Shown here one piece after another: positions 1 to 6,164 of a stretch of 6,164 nucleotides of DNA. The stretch is from Anaerolineales bacterium UBA6668. Lineage in GTDB: Bacteria > Chloroflexota > Anaerolineae > Anaerolineales > UBA6668. The notes below the pieces were generated by a model. It made no database searches and was not told the origin of the DNA. It saw only the letters and a program-made list of their open reading frames with translations. The position numbers were made by a program, and so were the translations under genes. The DNA lies in assembly GCA_002455215.1 (NCBI GenBank), contig DKKK01000225.1, forward strand, positions 13,737 to 19,900, written 5' to 3'. How positions within the stretch are numbered: the first letter of the stretch is position 1; every line of letters starts with the position of its first letter.

Positions 1-40
1 TCTCACCAGCCGCCCGCGTTCCGCCTTTCAGCCCCAAGCG

Positions 41-2365
41 ATGGATACGCAATGGATGCACGCGCACTATGCCGATATTTTGCAACAATTGGAAGTGGAG
101 CAACTGCCTTTCTTGCTAGAAAACCCGCCTGTGCCACCCTTCACCCCCAAGCGCAACCCCATTCATTCGATGGAAAAATTAGACGAAGCGCAAACGCGTG
201 CCGCCCAGCACGTGAACGGACCGATGTTGGTGCTTGCCCCCGCCGGAAGCGGAAAAACCCGCACATTGGTCACCCGCATTTTGAATTTATCCAATCAGGG
301 TGTGCCCCCCGAGCGTTTGCTGGCACTCGCCTTCAACCGCAAAGCGCGTGAAGAAATGCAACAGCGTTTGCAGGTGATGGGCATTGGGCAAGTGCAGATT
401 CGCACCTTTCACAGCTTGGGCTACCAAATCATCCGCGACACGCTCGGCTGGCAATATGCCGATGCGCAAGAGCGTGTTAACCATCAACGCATCTTGCGGG
501 CGGCTGTTGAACAACATTGGAAGTTGGCGCGGGGTGCCTTCAAAAGTGTGGTGGAGCAGGTGGAAGCGGCAGTGCAACGGGTGAAGGAAGAACTGCTGAA
601 CCCGGCAGAAATTCGCATTTTATATGGGGAAGAGCGGGTGGAATTTGCGCCCATTTGGGAGAGTTTTCTTAAATTGCAGGCACAAGCCCGCCATGTGGGG
701 TTTTCTGATATGGTCTTTGTTGCCTGCCGCTTGCTGTTGCGCCAACCCGAATTGCGCAAGCAGTGGCAGAGCCGCTTCGATTTTTGCATGGTGGATGAAT
801 TTCAGGACTTAAATCGGGCGCAAACCTTGCTGATGCAACTGATGGCACACCCCCAAAGCAATTTGTTTGTGGTGGGCGATGATGACCAACTGATTTACGG
901 TTGGCGCGGTGCTGAAGTGGGCTCGGTGAATGAGTTTAAGCAAGTCTATCCCACCCATCAACAACTGATTCTGGCGGTCAATTATCGCTCATCCCAAGCC
1001 GTCATTCGCCATTCCCGCTGGTTGATAGACCACAACCTGCTCAGAGTGCAGAAGGAAATCCGCCCACGGGTGCTGGCTCCAGCCGGTGAGTTGGAACTGG
1101 CACTTTTGCCTAGCCTGATGGAGCAGGCGCGGGCGATTGCACGTTGGATTTTACGCATTTTACAAGTCGCTTCGCAAAACGAAAAAGCATATACACTGCA
1201 GGATTTTGCCATCTTGTTTCGCTATCACATCGGGCAATTTCCGGTGGCACGGGCACTGGATGAGTGCAATCTTGCTCACACCCCCATTGATGAGCGGCGC
1301 TTGTTCCAAACCGAAGTTGGGCATGACCTACACGCTTACCTTGAGCTCATCTTACATCCCGAAAAGGCGACCGATAAGCAAATCCAGCGGGCACTCAAAC
1401 GCCCAAACCGCTATCTGCGCTCCGAAATCATGCGCCAGATCACCAGTTGGCGACAGTTGAAGCACGCCTATTCGCTGGGCAATTTGCGCAGTTTTGAATC
1501 CGATGCCTTGCGCGAGTTGCGTGCCTCGCTACTACTCCTACAAAATTTGGCAAAAGCACCCGATACCACCGCCCTCAACCTATTGGAGTGGCTGGACGAG
1601 CAGTTGGAATTGCGCCGTTGGTATGAGAGCGATTCTAACAATGCCAGCGTATCGCAAATTGCGAGTGCCGAACTGGCAAGTGATGACGTGTATTTTGACA
1701 CGATCCTTGCCATTGCCGAAAACTACCGCACCCCAGCCGAATTTCTCACCTATATCGAGCAAATGATGCTGGAAACCGTCACGCCAGAAATGCAAGCCAC
1801 CCCCCAACAGGCTGTCTTGCTGAGTACCATTCACCAGAGCAAAGGCAAAGAGTTTACCAATGTAGCGGTTTTTCACGTGAGCGAAGACAACAGCATTGCC
1901 CATGCGGTGGAGACAGTGGAAGAAGAGCGGCGGGTGCTGTATGTTGCCTGCACCCGTGCCAAAGATTACCTGTTGGTGACTGCCCAGCAAGGCAAGCATT
2001 CGCCCTTTTTGCCGGAATTACTGCTGAATCCGCAATGGCAGGGGTTGGGGCTGACCGCTTTGGCAGAGCAAGCCAAACTGTGCGAGCTCACTTTGGCACG
2101 TCACGCGGCAGAGCATGAACGCCTGCAAGCCAACATTACCAAAGCGAAGCAGGATTTTCCGGCAGTGTTTGCGACAGAGAAACCCGCCACCCTGTCGGAG
2201 CCAATGGCAATGCTGGCACAACGCAATGTGGCACGCTGGGAACACAGCATTGCCAATCTGCACAGCACAGAAATCGAGCCTTTGCGCCAAAAATTGACCG
2301 ATTTACGTCAGGAAATTCATCTGCGCGGTTTGCTAAACTTAGCCAAAAAGGAAGCAAAAACGTGA
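41..2365 (+). CDS. UvrD/Rep/PcrA-family superfamily 1 ATP-dependent DNA helicase, 5' end possibly outside window
   Basis: Predicted 3'-5' DNA helicase/translocase that uses ATP to unwind or strip DNA in repair, replication restart or recombination; it should be cytoplasmic. The SF1A motifs appear in order: Q motif (LDEAQ, residues 47-51), Walker A (APAGSGKT, 66-73), Ia (LALAFNRKAREEM, 94-106), Ib (RTFHSLGY, 121-128), Walker B (MVDEFQD, 250-256), III (VVGDDDQLIYGWRGA, 277-291), IV (LAVNYRSS, 311-318), V (STIHQSKGKEF, 595-605) and VI (VLYVACTRAKDYLLV, 632-646). Every catalytic residue looks intact. Length is 774 residues, a little over the roughly 720 usual for UvrD/PcrA. The extra parts are about 46 residues before the Q motif and a helical, charged tail after about 680. 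The frame has no stop from base 2 to the ATG at 41, and no Shine-Dalgarno precedes that ATG, so the gene may begin outside the window. Which paralogue it is (UvrD, PcrA or Rep) cannot be settled here. Confidence 0.95.
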   Translation: MDTQWMHAHYADILQQLEVEQLPFLLENPPVPPFTPKRNPIHSMEKLDEAQTRAAQHVNGPMLVLAPAGSGKTRTLVTRILNLSNQGVPPERLLALAFNRKAREEMQQRLQVMGIGQVQIRTFHSLGYQIIRDTLGWQYADAQERVNHQRILRAAVEQHWKLARGAFKSVVEQVEAAVQRVKEELLNPAEIRILYGEERVEFAPIWESFLKLQAQARHVGFSDMVFVACRLLLRQPELRKQWQSRFDFCMVDEFQDLNRAQTLLMQLMAHPQSNLFVVGDDDQLIYGWRGAEVGSVNEFKQVYPTHQQLILAVNYRSSQAVIRHSRWLIDHNLLRVQKEIRPRVLAPAGELELALLPSLMEQARAIARWILRILQVASQNEKAYTLQDFAILFRYHIGQFPVARALDECNLAHTPIDERRLFQTEVGHDLHAYLELILHPEKATDKQIQRALKRPNRYLRSEIMRQITSWRQLKHAYSLGNLRSFESDALRELRASLLLLQNLAKAPDTTALNLLEWLDEQLELRRWYESDSNNASVSQIASAELASDDVYFDTILAIAENYRTPAEFLTYIEQMMLETVTPEMQATPQQAVLLSTIHQSKGKEFTNVAVFHVSEDNSIAHAVETVEEERRVLYVACTRAKDYLLVTAQQGKHSPFLPELLLNPQWQGLGLTALAEQAKLCELTLARHAAEHERLQANITKAKQDFPAVFATEKPATLSEPMAMLAQRNVARWEHSIANLHSTEIEPLRQKLTDLRQEIHLRGLLNLAKKEAKT
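2348..2354 (+). promoter_or_regulatory. Ribosome binding site for the GH18-like gene, inside the helicase 3' end
   Basis: AAGGAAG lies seven bases before the GTG at 2362, within the last codons of the helicase gene. Its spacing supports the GTG start and suggests that translation of the second gene is coupled to the first. Confidence 0.6.
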
Positions 2366-3348
2366 TCAGTTGGAAGAAGTGCTTTGCGCCGATTCAAATT
2401 ATGTTGGTGCTTGGCTTGATGCTGTCTCAAGTGTTTTGCATTCCCTTGCGCTATGACCAGCCAAGTTGTGATTTTGCACAAAATGCGGCATGGGTCAGCG
2501 TGCATTGGACAGCCAACCCGCCGGACGAATCAGCCATACAGGCACTGGCAGAAAGTATGCAAGCACGCCAAATTGCTTTTCTGTTTGTGTACACAGCCTA
2601 TCTAAAAGCCGATGGTACGTTTAGTAACCCACCCAACCATGCCGAAAATTATGCGGGCGAGTTCGCTTACCTATTTCGTAAACATAACCAAAATACAAAA
2701 CTTTTGGCATGGGTAGGCGTTCCGCTGAAGAATGACCGCCCGCTTGGAATAGCGGGTTGGGTGGACCTGGCGGAACAGAGCGAGCGAAGCAAAGTTGTGG
2801 CTTACGCGAGCGAGATTGTGCCCAACTTTGATGGCATCCATCTAAATGTTGAAACGGTGGCAAACCGCAACCCGGATTTTCTGCAATTGCTCACCGAAGT
2901 GAAAACCGCGATTGGCGATGAAAAGTTGCTTAGCATTGCTGGGGCGCATTGGAGTCCCGATTGGCTGAATGCCGTACCGTTTTTACAGGATTTTCGTTGG
3001 ACAACCGCATATTACCGACAAATTGCCCTACAAGTAGACCAAATTGCCACTATGACTTATGACAGTCGTGCCTTCTTGCCCGAAGTCTATCGCTTTTGGA
3101 TGCGTGAACAAGTCAAGGGCATTACCCAAAGTTTGCAAGATAGTGACACTCAATTACTGATTGGAATATCTGTCTCGCAAGAAGGTACAAATTCTCATCG
3201 GTTGGCGGCTGAAAGGCTAGCAGATGGCTTGGCGGGTCTGTGCGCGAGTGGGAGTGCGTTGGCTGGGGTAGTGGGTGTGGCACTTTATGCCGATTGGGAT
3301 TTCTCCCGGCAAGATGAACTGGTTTGGCAGAAATGGCTAGAAAAATGA
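2362..3348 (+). CDS. Secreted or membrane-anchored GH18-like TIM-barrel protein of unknown substrate
   Basis: A 328-residue protein beginning with positive residues (KK at 5-6) and a hydrophobic run (about 8-26), which reads as a signal peptide or N-terminal anchor. The cysteine at 26 lies in SQVFC, which is not a good lipobox. The rest resembles a glycoside hydrolase family 18 barrel. FDGIHLNVE (156-164) matches the GH18 strand-4 signature DGxDxDxE, with Glu164 at the catalytic acid position but His160 and Asn162 in place of two aspartates. IATMTYDS (228-235) matches the strand-6 MxYD signature, and GVALYADWD (305-313) looks like the last strand. Chitinase-like hydrolysis is therefore possible but unproven; a non-catalytic sugar-binding role is the alternative. 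The GTG start overlaps the helicase stop (GTGA) and has an AAGGAAG site. Parts of the gene are AT-richer than its neighbours: counted lines at 2581-2700 and 3001-3060 are 38-45% GC. Confidence 0.75.
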   Translation: MISWKKCFAPIQIMLVLGLMLSQVFCIPLRYDQPSCDFAQNAAWVSVHWTANPPDESAIQALAESMQARQIAFLFVYTAYLKADGTFSNPPNHAENYAGEFAYLFRKHNQNTKLLAWVGVPLKNDRPLGIAGWVDLAEQSERSKVVAYASEIVPNFDGIHLNVETVANRNPDFLQLLTEVKTAIGDEKLLSIAGAHWSPDWLNAVPFLQDFRWTTAYYRQIALQVDQIATMTYDSRAFLPEVYRFWMREQVKGITQSLQDSDTQLLIGISVSQEGTNSHRLAAERLADGLAGLCASGSALAGVVGVALYADWDFSRQDELVWQKWLEK

Positions 3349-3821
3349 CCCCACCCATCCACCTACGCCCCGCCACCGCCAGCGATGTCCCCGCTATCGG
3401 TGCGCTGTACCAACTTTCTCGCGCCACCTTTCTGCCCTATGCCCTCAGCCCCCACACGCCAGTGCAAGTGCAAGCGTGGATTGCCAAGCATTGGGTGGCA
3501 ACTGGCAACACCCTTCTCGCCGTTTGTGATGAGCAAATTGTGGGGATGCTGGTGATTGAACAGCAAGCGCAAGCGGGTTGGATTGACCAGTTATATTTGC
3601 ATCCAGCATTTGTACGGCATGGGCTGGGCACGCGCTTGCTCCAGCACGCCTTGCACACACTCACACCACCTGTACGCCTCTACACCTTCCAGCAAAACAC
3701 TGCCGCCCGTGCATTTTACGAACACCACGGCTTCCGCGCAATTGCCTTTGGCGATGGTTCAGCCAATGAAGAGCACTGTCCAGATGTGTTGTATGAGTGG
3801 GGGACTGCCGCTACACCTTAG
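3345..3821 (+). CDS. GNAT-family N-acetyltransferase
   Basis: Predicted cytoplasmic acetyl-CoA-dependent N-acetyltransferase of 158 residues, a normal single-domain GNAT length. From the chosen start it shows the opening LRPATASDVPAI (about 7-18), a central strand LLAVCDEQIVGMLVIE, and motif A WIDQLYLHPAFVRHGLGTRLL, whose RHGLGT is the R/Q-x-x-G-x-G/A pyrophosphate-binding loop. Motif B, NTAARAFYEHHGFRAI, includes the Tyr often used as general acid. The substrate (antibiotic, small amine or protein) cannot be told. The ATG at 3345 overlaps the upstream stop as ATGA and gives the usual GNAT N-terminus. An in-frame ATG at 3333 and a TTG at 3324 would add four or seven residues with no better ribosome site. 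No clear Shine-Dalgarno is seen, so translation probably depends on coupling to the gene before it. The 3' end overlaps the convergent MBL gene by 11 bases. Confidence 0.9.
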   Translation: MTPPIHLRPATASDVPAIGALYQLSRATFLPYALSPHTPVQVQAWIAKHWVATGNTLLAVCDEQIVGMLVIEQQAQAGWIDQLYLHPAFVRHGLGTRLLQHALHTLTPPVRLYTFQQNTAARAFYEHHGFRAIAFGDGSANEEHCPDVLYEWGTAATP

Positions 3822-4707
3822 GGTGTAATTGCCTTTGCCAATAGCGCAACAAGCCATCGGTGGACATGGCATACGGGAAGATCGTGCCGTAATCCATCAA
3901 GCCACGCTGGGCGAGGGACGGGTCGCTTGCCCGCCCAATGTTCCAATCCACATACGCCTGCACGGCTTCCGCGCGAGATTTTCCAGCCAGCACCTGTTCA
4001 CGCATAAACTCGCTACAGCGTTGCAGGAGCGAGGCTTGCTCTTCAAAGTGTACTTGGGGAAAGTCCGTTTTGCCAAAGTGGGTTAGGTAAATGGCAGATA
4101 GCGACAGTTGCCGCAGACGGTCGGTGGTGGCTTGCCAATCGGCAAGGCTAAACTCAGGGGGTGGGGTGGGCAGGGTTAGGAAAGGCTCGCCCAAGGTGCG
4201 CTCGCCTGCCGCATCGCCGGTGAAGGCAACATCGCCGAGCAAATACACCAAATGATGACGGGCATGACCGGGCGTATCCAGCGCAGTGAAGGTGTGCCCG
4301 CCAATGGTAAAACGTTCACCATCTGCCAGCGTTGTGATTTTTTCGGCGGGAATCGGGCGCATTTCCCCCCACAAACGGTGCATATGCTCCCCATAGATAC
4401 GTCCGGCACTACTCATCAAGCGTTCAGGCTCCACCAAATGGGGCGCACCCAGCGGATGCACCCAAATCTGTGCGCCTTGCGCCGCCCACCAGCCTGCCGA
4501 ACCGGCATGGTCTAAGTGGATGTGGGTGAGTAGCACATTCCGCACCTCGGCAGGGTCAAACCCCAAGGCGCGGATGCCTGCCAGCAAGGTGGGGAGCGTA
4601 CTGCTCGGTCCGGCTTCTATCAGCACCAACCCATCCTTTCCTTCCAGCAGGTAGGAGGCAATAAAATGGGGCGCATTGAGAAAGTGGTGGTCAATCGTGT
4701 GCAACAT
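3811..4707 (-). CDS. MBL-fold metallo-hydrolase (glyoxalase II/beta-lactamase superfamily)
   Basis: A 298-residue cytoplasmic hydrolase with the full metal-binding set of the metallo-beta-lactamase fold: HIHLDH (His62, His64, Asp66, His67), His148 in DTPGH, Asp165 in FTGD, and His210 in YLTHFG. This pattern predicts a binuclear Zn or Fe site, as in glyoxalase II and related thioester or lactone hydrolases. The region after about 220 is mostly helical and continues to the C-terminus as FPYAMSTDGLLRYW, probably a cap that shapes the substrate pocket. No signal peptide is seen. The substrate is unknown; the family covers thioesterases, lactonases and phosphodiesterases. The start, MLHTIDHHFL, is the usual opening strand. 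It lies 13 bases after the trmD stop with no Shine-Dalgarno, only a run of six Cs (coding strand), so it is probably translated from the trmD transcript by coupling or reinitiation. Confidence 0.9.
   Translation of the reverse strand: MLHTIDHHFLNAPHFIASYLLEGKDGLVLIEAGPSSTLPTLLAGIRALGFDPAEVRNVLLTHIHLDHAGSAGWWAAQGAQIWVHPLGAPHLVEPERLMSSAGRIYGEHMHRLWGEMRPIPAEKITTLADGERFTIGGHTFTALDTPGHARHHLVYLLGDVAFTGDAAGERTLGEPFLTLPTPPPEFSLADWQATTDRLRQLSLSAIYLTHFGKTDFPQVHFEEQASLLQRCSEFMREQVLAGKSRAEAVQAYVDWNIGRASDPSLAQRGLMDYGTIFPYAMSTDGLLRYWQRQLHPKV
3812..3827. terminator. Small hairpin across the convergent gene ends; weak terminator candidate
   Basis: A perfect 6-bp inverted repeat, TACACC and GGTGTA, flanks a four-base loop (TTAG). 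It spans both stop codons of the tail-to-tail pair. Neither side is followed by a T tract, so it is not a standard intrinsic terminator; it may be an RNA end stabiliser or chance. Confidence 0.3.
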
Positions 4708-4720
4708 GGCAAATGGGGGG

Positions 4721-5458
4721 TTATTCGGACTCTTGCACCGATTGCAAAAATTGCCGGTCGGCTTGGCTCAGCTTGGCAGATGCCAGCAAGTCTGGGCGCA
4801 GTTGGCGCGTGCGGCGCAATGCCTGCTCGCGCCGCCACTGCACAATCTTGGCATGGTGTCCGCTCAGCAGGATTTCCGGCACTTGCCAGCCGCGAAAAAC
4901 AGCCGGGCGAGTGTAGTGTGGGTACTCCAACAAGCCATCATAACTAAAACTGTCGTCATCGGCGGCACCGGGCGCACCCAGCACGCCGGGGAGCAAGCGC
5001 GTGACAGCATCGGCAATGGCGAGGGCGGGCAGTTCCCCACCGGTCAGCACAAAATCGCCGAGCGAGATTTCATCGGTTACCAACTGCTCTCGCACTCGTT
5101 CATCCACCCCTTCGTAGCGTCCACACAGCAGGGCAAAGCGCGGTAGGGTCGCCAATTCGCGTGCCACCTGCTGGGTAAAGGTGCGCCCCAGCGGGCTCAT
5201 CAAAATCACTGGGCAAGTGCCCAATTCATCCCCGAGCACCGCTTCCATTGCGGCAAAAATTGGCTCCGGCTTCATCACCATCCCGCCACCCCCGCCAAAG
5301 GGGGTATCATCGGTGATTTTGTGCTTGTCGGTTGTCCAATCGCGGATGTTGTGGACCTGCGCTTGCAGTGCGCCCATCTCTTGCGCCCGCAGGAGGATGC
5401 TATCATCCAAATAGGCGCGACACATGGCAGGAAAAAGGGTGAATAAGTCAATACGCAT
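4721..5458 (-). CDS. trmD: tRNA (guanine37-N1)-methyltransferase TrmD
   Basis: Transfers a methyl group from S-adenosylmethionine to N1 of G37 in tRNAs reading CNN-type codons, which prevents +1 frameshifting; usually essential in bacteria. The 245-residue length is typical. SPOUT/TrmD signatures are present in order: [10 protein letters not shown] start, [15 protein letters not shown] (52-66), [13 protein letters not shown] (110-122), [13 protein letters not shown] (130-142), [12 protein letters not shown] (150-161), DSF (169-171), [10 protein letters not shown] (176-185) and PEILLSGHH (194-202). Tyr115, Glu116, Arg154 and Asp169 sit at the same numbers as the E. coli residues used for cofactor binding and catalysis, so the enzyme should be active. 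The C-terminal helical tRNA-binding domain (about 195-245) is complete. The usual partners rpsP, rimM and rplS are not adjacent: an isochorismatase-like gene precedes it and an MBL hydrolase follows. No Shine-Dalgarno precedes the ATG; see the promoter entry. Confidence 0.98.
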   Translation of the reverse strand: MRIDLFTLFPAMCRAYLDDSILLRAQEMGALQAQVHNIRDWTTDKHKITDDTPFGGGGGMVMKPEPIFAAMEAVLGDELGTCPVILMSPLGRTFTQQVARELATLPRFALLCGRYEGVDERVREQLVTDEISLGDFVLTGGELPALAIADAVTRLLPGVLGAPGAADDDSFSYDGLLEYPHYTRPAVFRGWQVPEILLSGHHAKIVQWRREQALRRTRQLRPDLLASAKLSQADRQFLQSVQESE

Positions 5459-5553
5459 AGGGCGATTTTACCATTGGGCGCAGGGTTGTGCCACGCTTTC
5501 CCAAACATAAAAACCCCGAATCGCTGGCGGTAAACAGATGCCAATCGTAATCG
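5459..5553. other. Intergenic gap between the isochorismatase-like gene and trmD
   Basis: This 95-base gap contains the trmD promoter candidate. On the - strand, GGGG followed by five Ts occurs midway (about 5510-5518), but I found no convincing stem before it, so no terminator is called. AGCGATT occurs twice on the - strand as a short direct repeat of unknown meaning. No small gene is evident. Confidence 0.5.
5465..5494 (-). promoter_or_regulatory. Candidate trmD promoter giving a leaderless mRNA
   Basis: On the coding strand an extended -10, TGGTAAAAT (5473 down to 5465), stands six bases before the trmD ATG. A -35-like GTGGCA (5494 to 5489; four of six matches to TTGACA) is 18 bases upstream of the hexamer. 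Initiation about seven bases after the -10 would fall on the A of the start codon. The six bases between (CGCCCT) have no Shine-Dalgarno. This is read from the sequence; promoter function is inference. Confidence 0.5.
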
Positions 5554-6111
5554 CTACTCAAACTTGACATCGTCAACGCGCACGGCTTGGCTGGTGCGTT
5601 GCGGGTAGCTCACCCATTGCAAGCCGATATTGAGCTCGGTGATGATGTTTTCGGCAGAGATGACCGTGCCATCGTCAAAAACCAGTGATTCGGTGGTGTG
5701 GGCATCTTTCAGCAAGGTCAGGTCATAGCCGCGTTCTAGTGCGCCATACGCGGTGGCGCGAATGCACCAATTGGTCGCCGCTCCGCCCAGCAAAATGTGG
5801 GTAATGCCCATTTGTTTAAGCGCATCGGCAAGTGGGGTTTGTTCAAAGGATGAATTGAATTGTTTTTCAATGTGCAGTTCGCCCTCGGCGGGGGCAAGCG
5901 GTGGCTCCCATTGCCAATCAGCACTGCCGGGCACGAGTTCAGAGTCGGCGTGTTGCACCCAGATGACGGGCATTCCAGCAGAGCGGGCGCGGAGTACAGC
6001 CTGCTGAAGCTTGGCGACTCGCTCTTGTTTTTGCCAAGCATTGCGCAGTACCCCCACTTGCGCATCTACTACCAACAGTGCGGTTTTCTTCTCGGTGTCA
6101 AATGTGGACAT
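5554..6111 (-). CDS. Isochorismatase-like cysteine hydrolase
   Basis: A 185-residue cytoplasmic hydrolase of the isochorismatase/nicotinamidase superfamily. The three catalytic residues of the fold are visible: Asp16 in LLVVDAQVGV, Lys83 in IEKQFNSSF, and Cys116 in GGAATNWCIRATAYGAL, the GxxTxxCV-type nucleophile loop preceded by the cis-peptide region. YDLTLLKDAHTTE (129-141) is the strand and loop normally following it. Family members cleave amides (nicotinamide, N-carbamoyl compounds) or the isochorismate vinyl ether; the substrate cannot be told here and no siderophore or NAD-salvage genes lie nearby. The ATG at 6111 is chosen because it has a strong GGAGGT site four bases upstream. A TTG at 6123 is in frame but lies over that site. 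Translation initiation differs from trmD and MBL, which lack such a site. Confidence 0.92.
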   Translation of the reverse strand: MSTFDTEKKTALLVVDAQVGVLRNAWQKQERVAKLQQAVLRARSAGMPVIWVQHADSELVPGSADWQWEPPLAPAEGELHIEKQFNSSFEQTPLADALKQMGITHILLGGAATNWCIRATAYGALERGYDLTLLKDAHTTESLVFDDGTVISAENIITELNIGLQWVSYPQRTSQAVRVDDVKFE

Positions 6112-6164
6112 ATATACCTCCAAATAGATAGATTGGAAAAGGTAACTATTCAGCCATGTTTTAC
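6112..6164. other. 5' leader of the isochorismatase-like gene, running to the window edge
   Basis: Contains the ribosome site and a short tandem ATAG-type run (ATAGATAGAT on the + strand, 6124-6133). The leader is AT-rich as expected for a promoter region, but no confident -35/-10 pair could be assigned in what is visible. Confidence 0.35.
6116..6121 (-). promoter_or_regulatory. Strong ribosome binding site for the isochorismatase-like gene
   Basis: GGAGGT on the coding strand ends four bases before the ATG at 6111 and fixes that codon as the start. It is the best Shine-Dalgarno in the window. Confidence 0.85.

Noticed and set aside
1580..1999. Long open frame antisense to the helicase gene (139 codons, - strand)
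   Set aside because: It lies opposite the strongly conserved helicase motifs V and VI and has no recognisable domain; a shadow of the real gene.
2362..2442. Lipoprotein signal in the GH18-like protein (Cys26)
   Set aside because: The residues before the cysteine (SQVF) do not fit a lipobox, which needs a small residue at -1.
3324..3344. Earlier GNAT starts (TTG at 3324, ATG at 3333)
   Set aside because: They add residues with no family match and no better ribosome site; the ATG at 3345 gives the normal N-terminus and an ATGA overlap.
41..3821. Defence island built on the UvrD-like helicase
   Set aside because: Neighbours are a secreted barrel protein and a GNAT enzyme; no nuclease, methylase, reverse transcriptase or toxin partner is visible.
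3828..3842. ATTG...CAAT inverted repeat beside the convergent junction
   Set aside because: Only four base pairs with a seven-base loop inside coding sequence; expected by chance.
3726..3974. 14-base direct repeat CACGGCTTCCGCGC at 3726-3739 and 3961-3974
   Set aside because: One copy encodes the conserved HGFR of the GNAT motif and the other is antisense within the MBL gene. A single 14-mer match in a 6-kb GC-leaning window is near chance.
5505..5553. Terminator after the isochorismatase-like gene (GGGG then five Ts on the - strand)
   Set aside because: No complementary stem was found immediately upstream of the T run.
6112..6123. TTG start at 6123 for the isochorismatase-like gene
   Set aside because: The TTG overlaps the GGAGGT ribosome site that serves the ATG at 6111.

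Overview
The window holds six intact or nearly intact protein genes packed tightly in two convergent blocks. No RNA gene, mobile element, CRISPR array or phage marker was seen. Base composition is moderate: hand-counted 60-base lines run from about 38% to 65% GC. The dense layout and protein styles suggest a free-living bacterium. A Chloroflexota-type (Anaerolineae/Herpetosiphon-like) source is my impression from the protein sequences only and is held with low confidence.

The left block, on the + strand (about 1-3821), carries a UvrD/Rep/PcrA-type superfamily 1 DNA helicase, whose reading frame is open to the window edge. A secreted GH18-like TIM-barrel protein follows, then a GNAT-family N-acetyltransferase. 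Stop and start codons overlap at both junctions (GTGA and ATGA), so the three are probably one transcript with coupled translation.

The right block, on the - strand and read from right to left (6111 down to 3811), carries an isochorismatase-like cysteine hydrolase with a strong ribosome binding site. It is followed by trmD (tRNA m1G37 methyltransferase) and an MBL-fold metallo-hydrolase that starts 13 bases after the trmD stop. The trmD gene has an extended -10 promoter ending six bases before its ATG, so its mRNA may be leaderless. The two blocks meet tail to tail with an 11-base overlap between the acetyltransferase and MBL genes, and a small hairpin spans that overlap.

The genes do not form an obvious pathway. 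The window mixes housekeeping (tRNA modification, DNA unwinding) with small hydrolases and transferases of unknown substrate. I do not see a defence system or other new multi-gene system. The points most worth a second look are the likely leaderless trmD, its separation from its usual ribosomal-protein neighbours, the altered GH18 motif in the TIM-barrel protein, and the convergent overlap.
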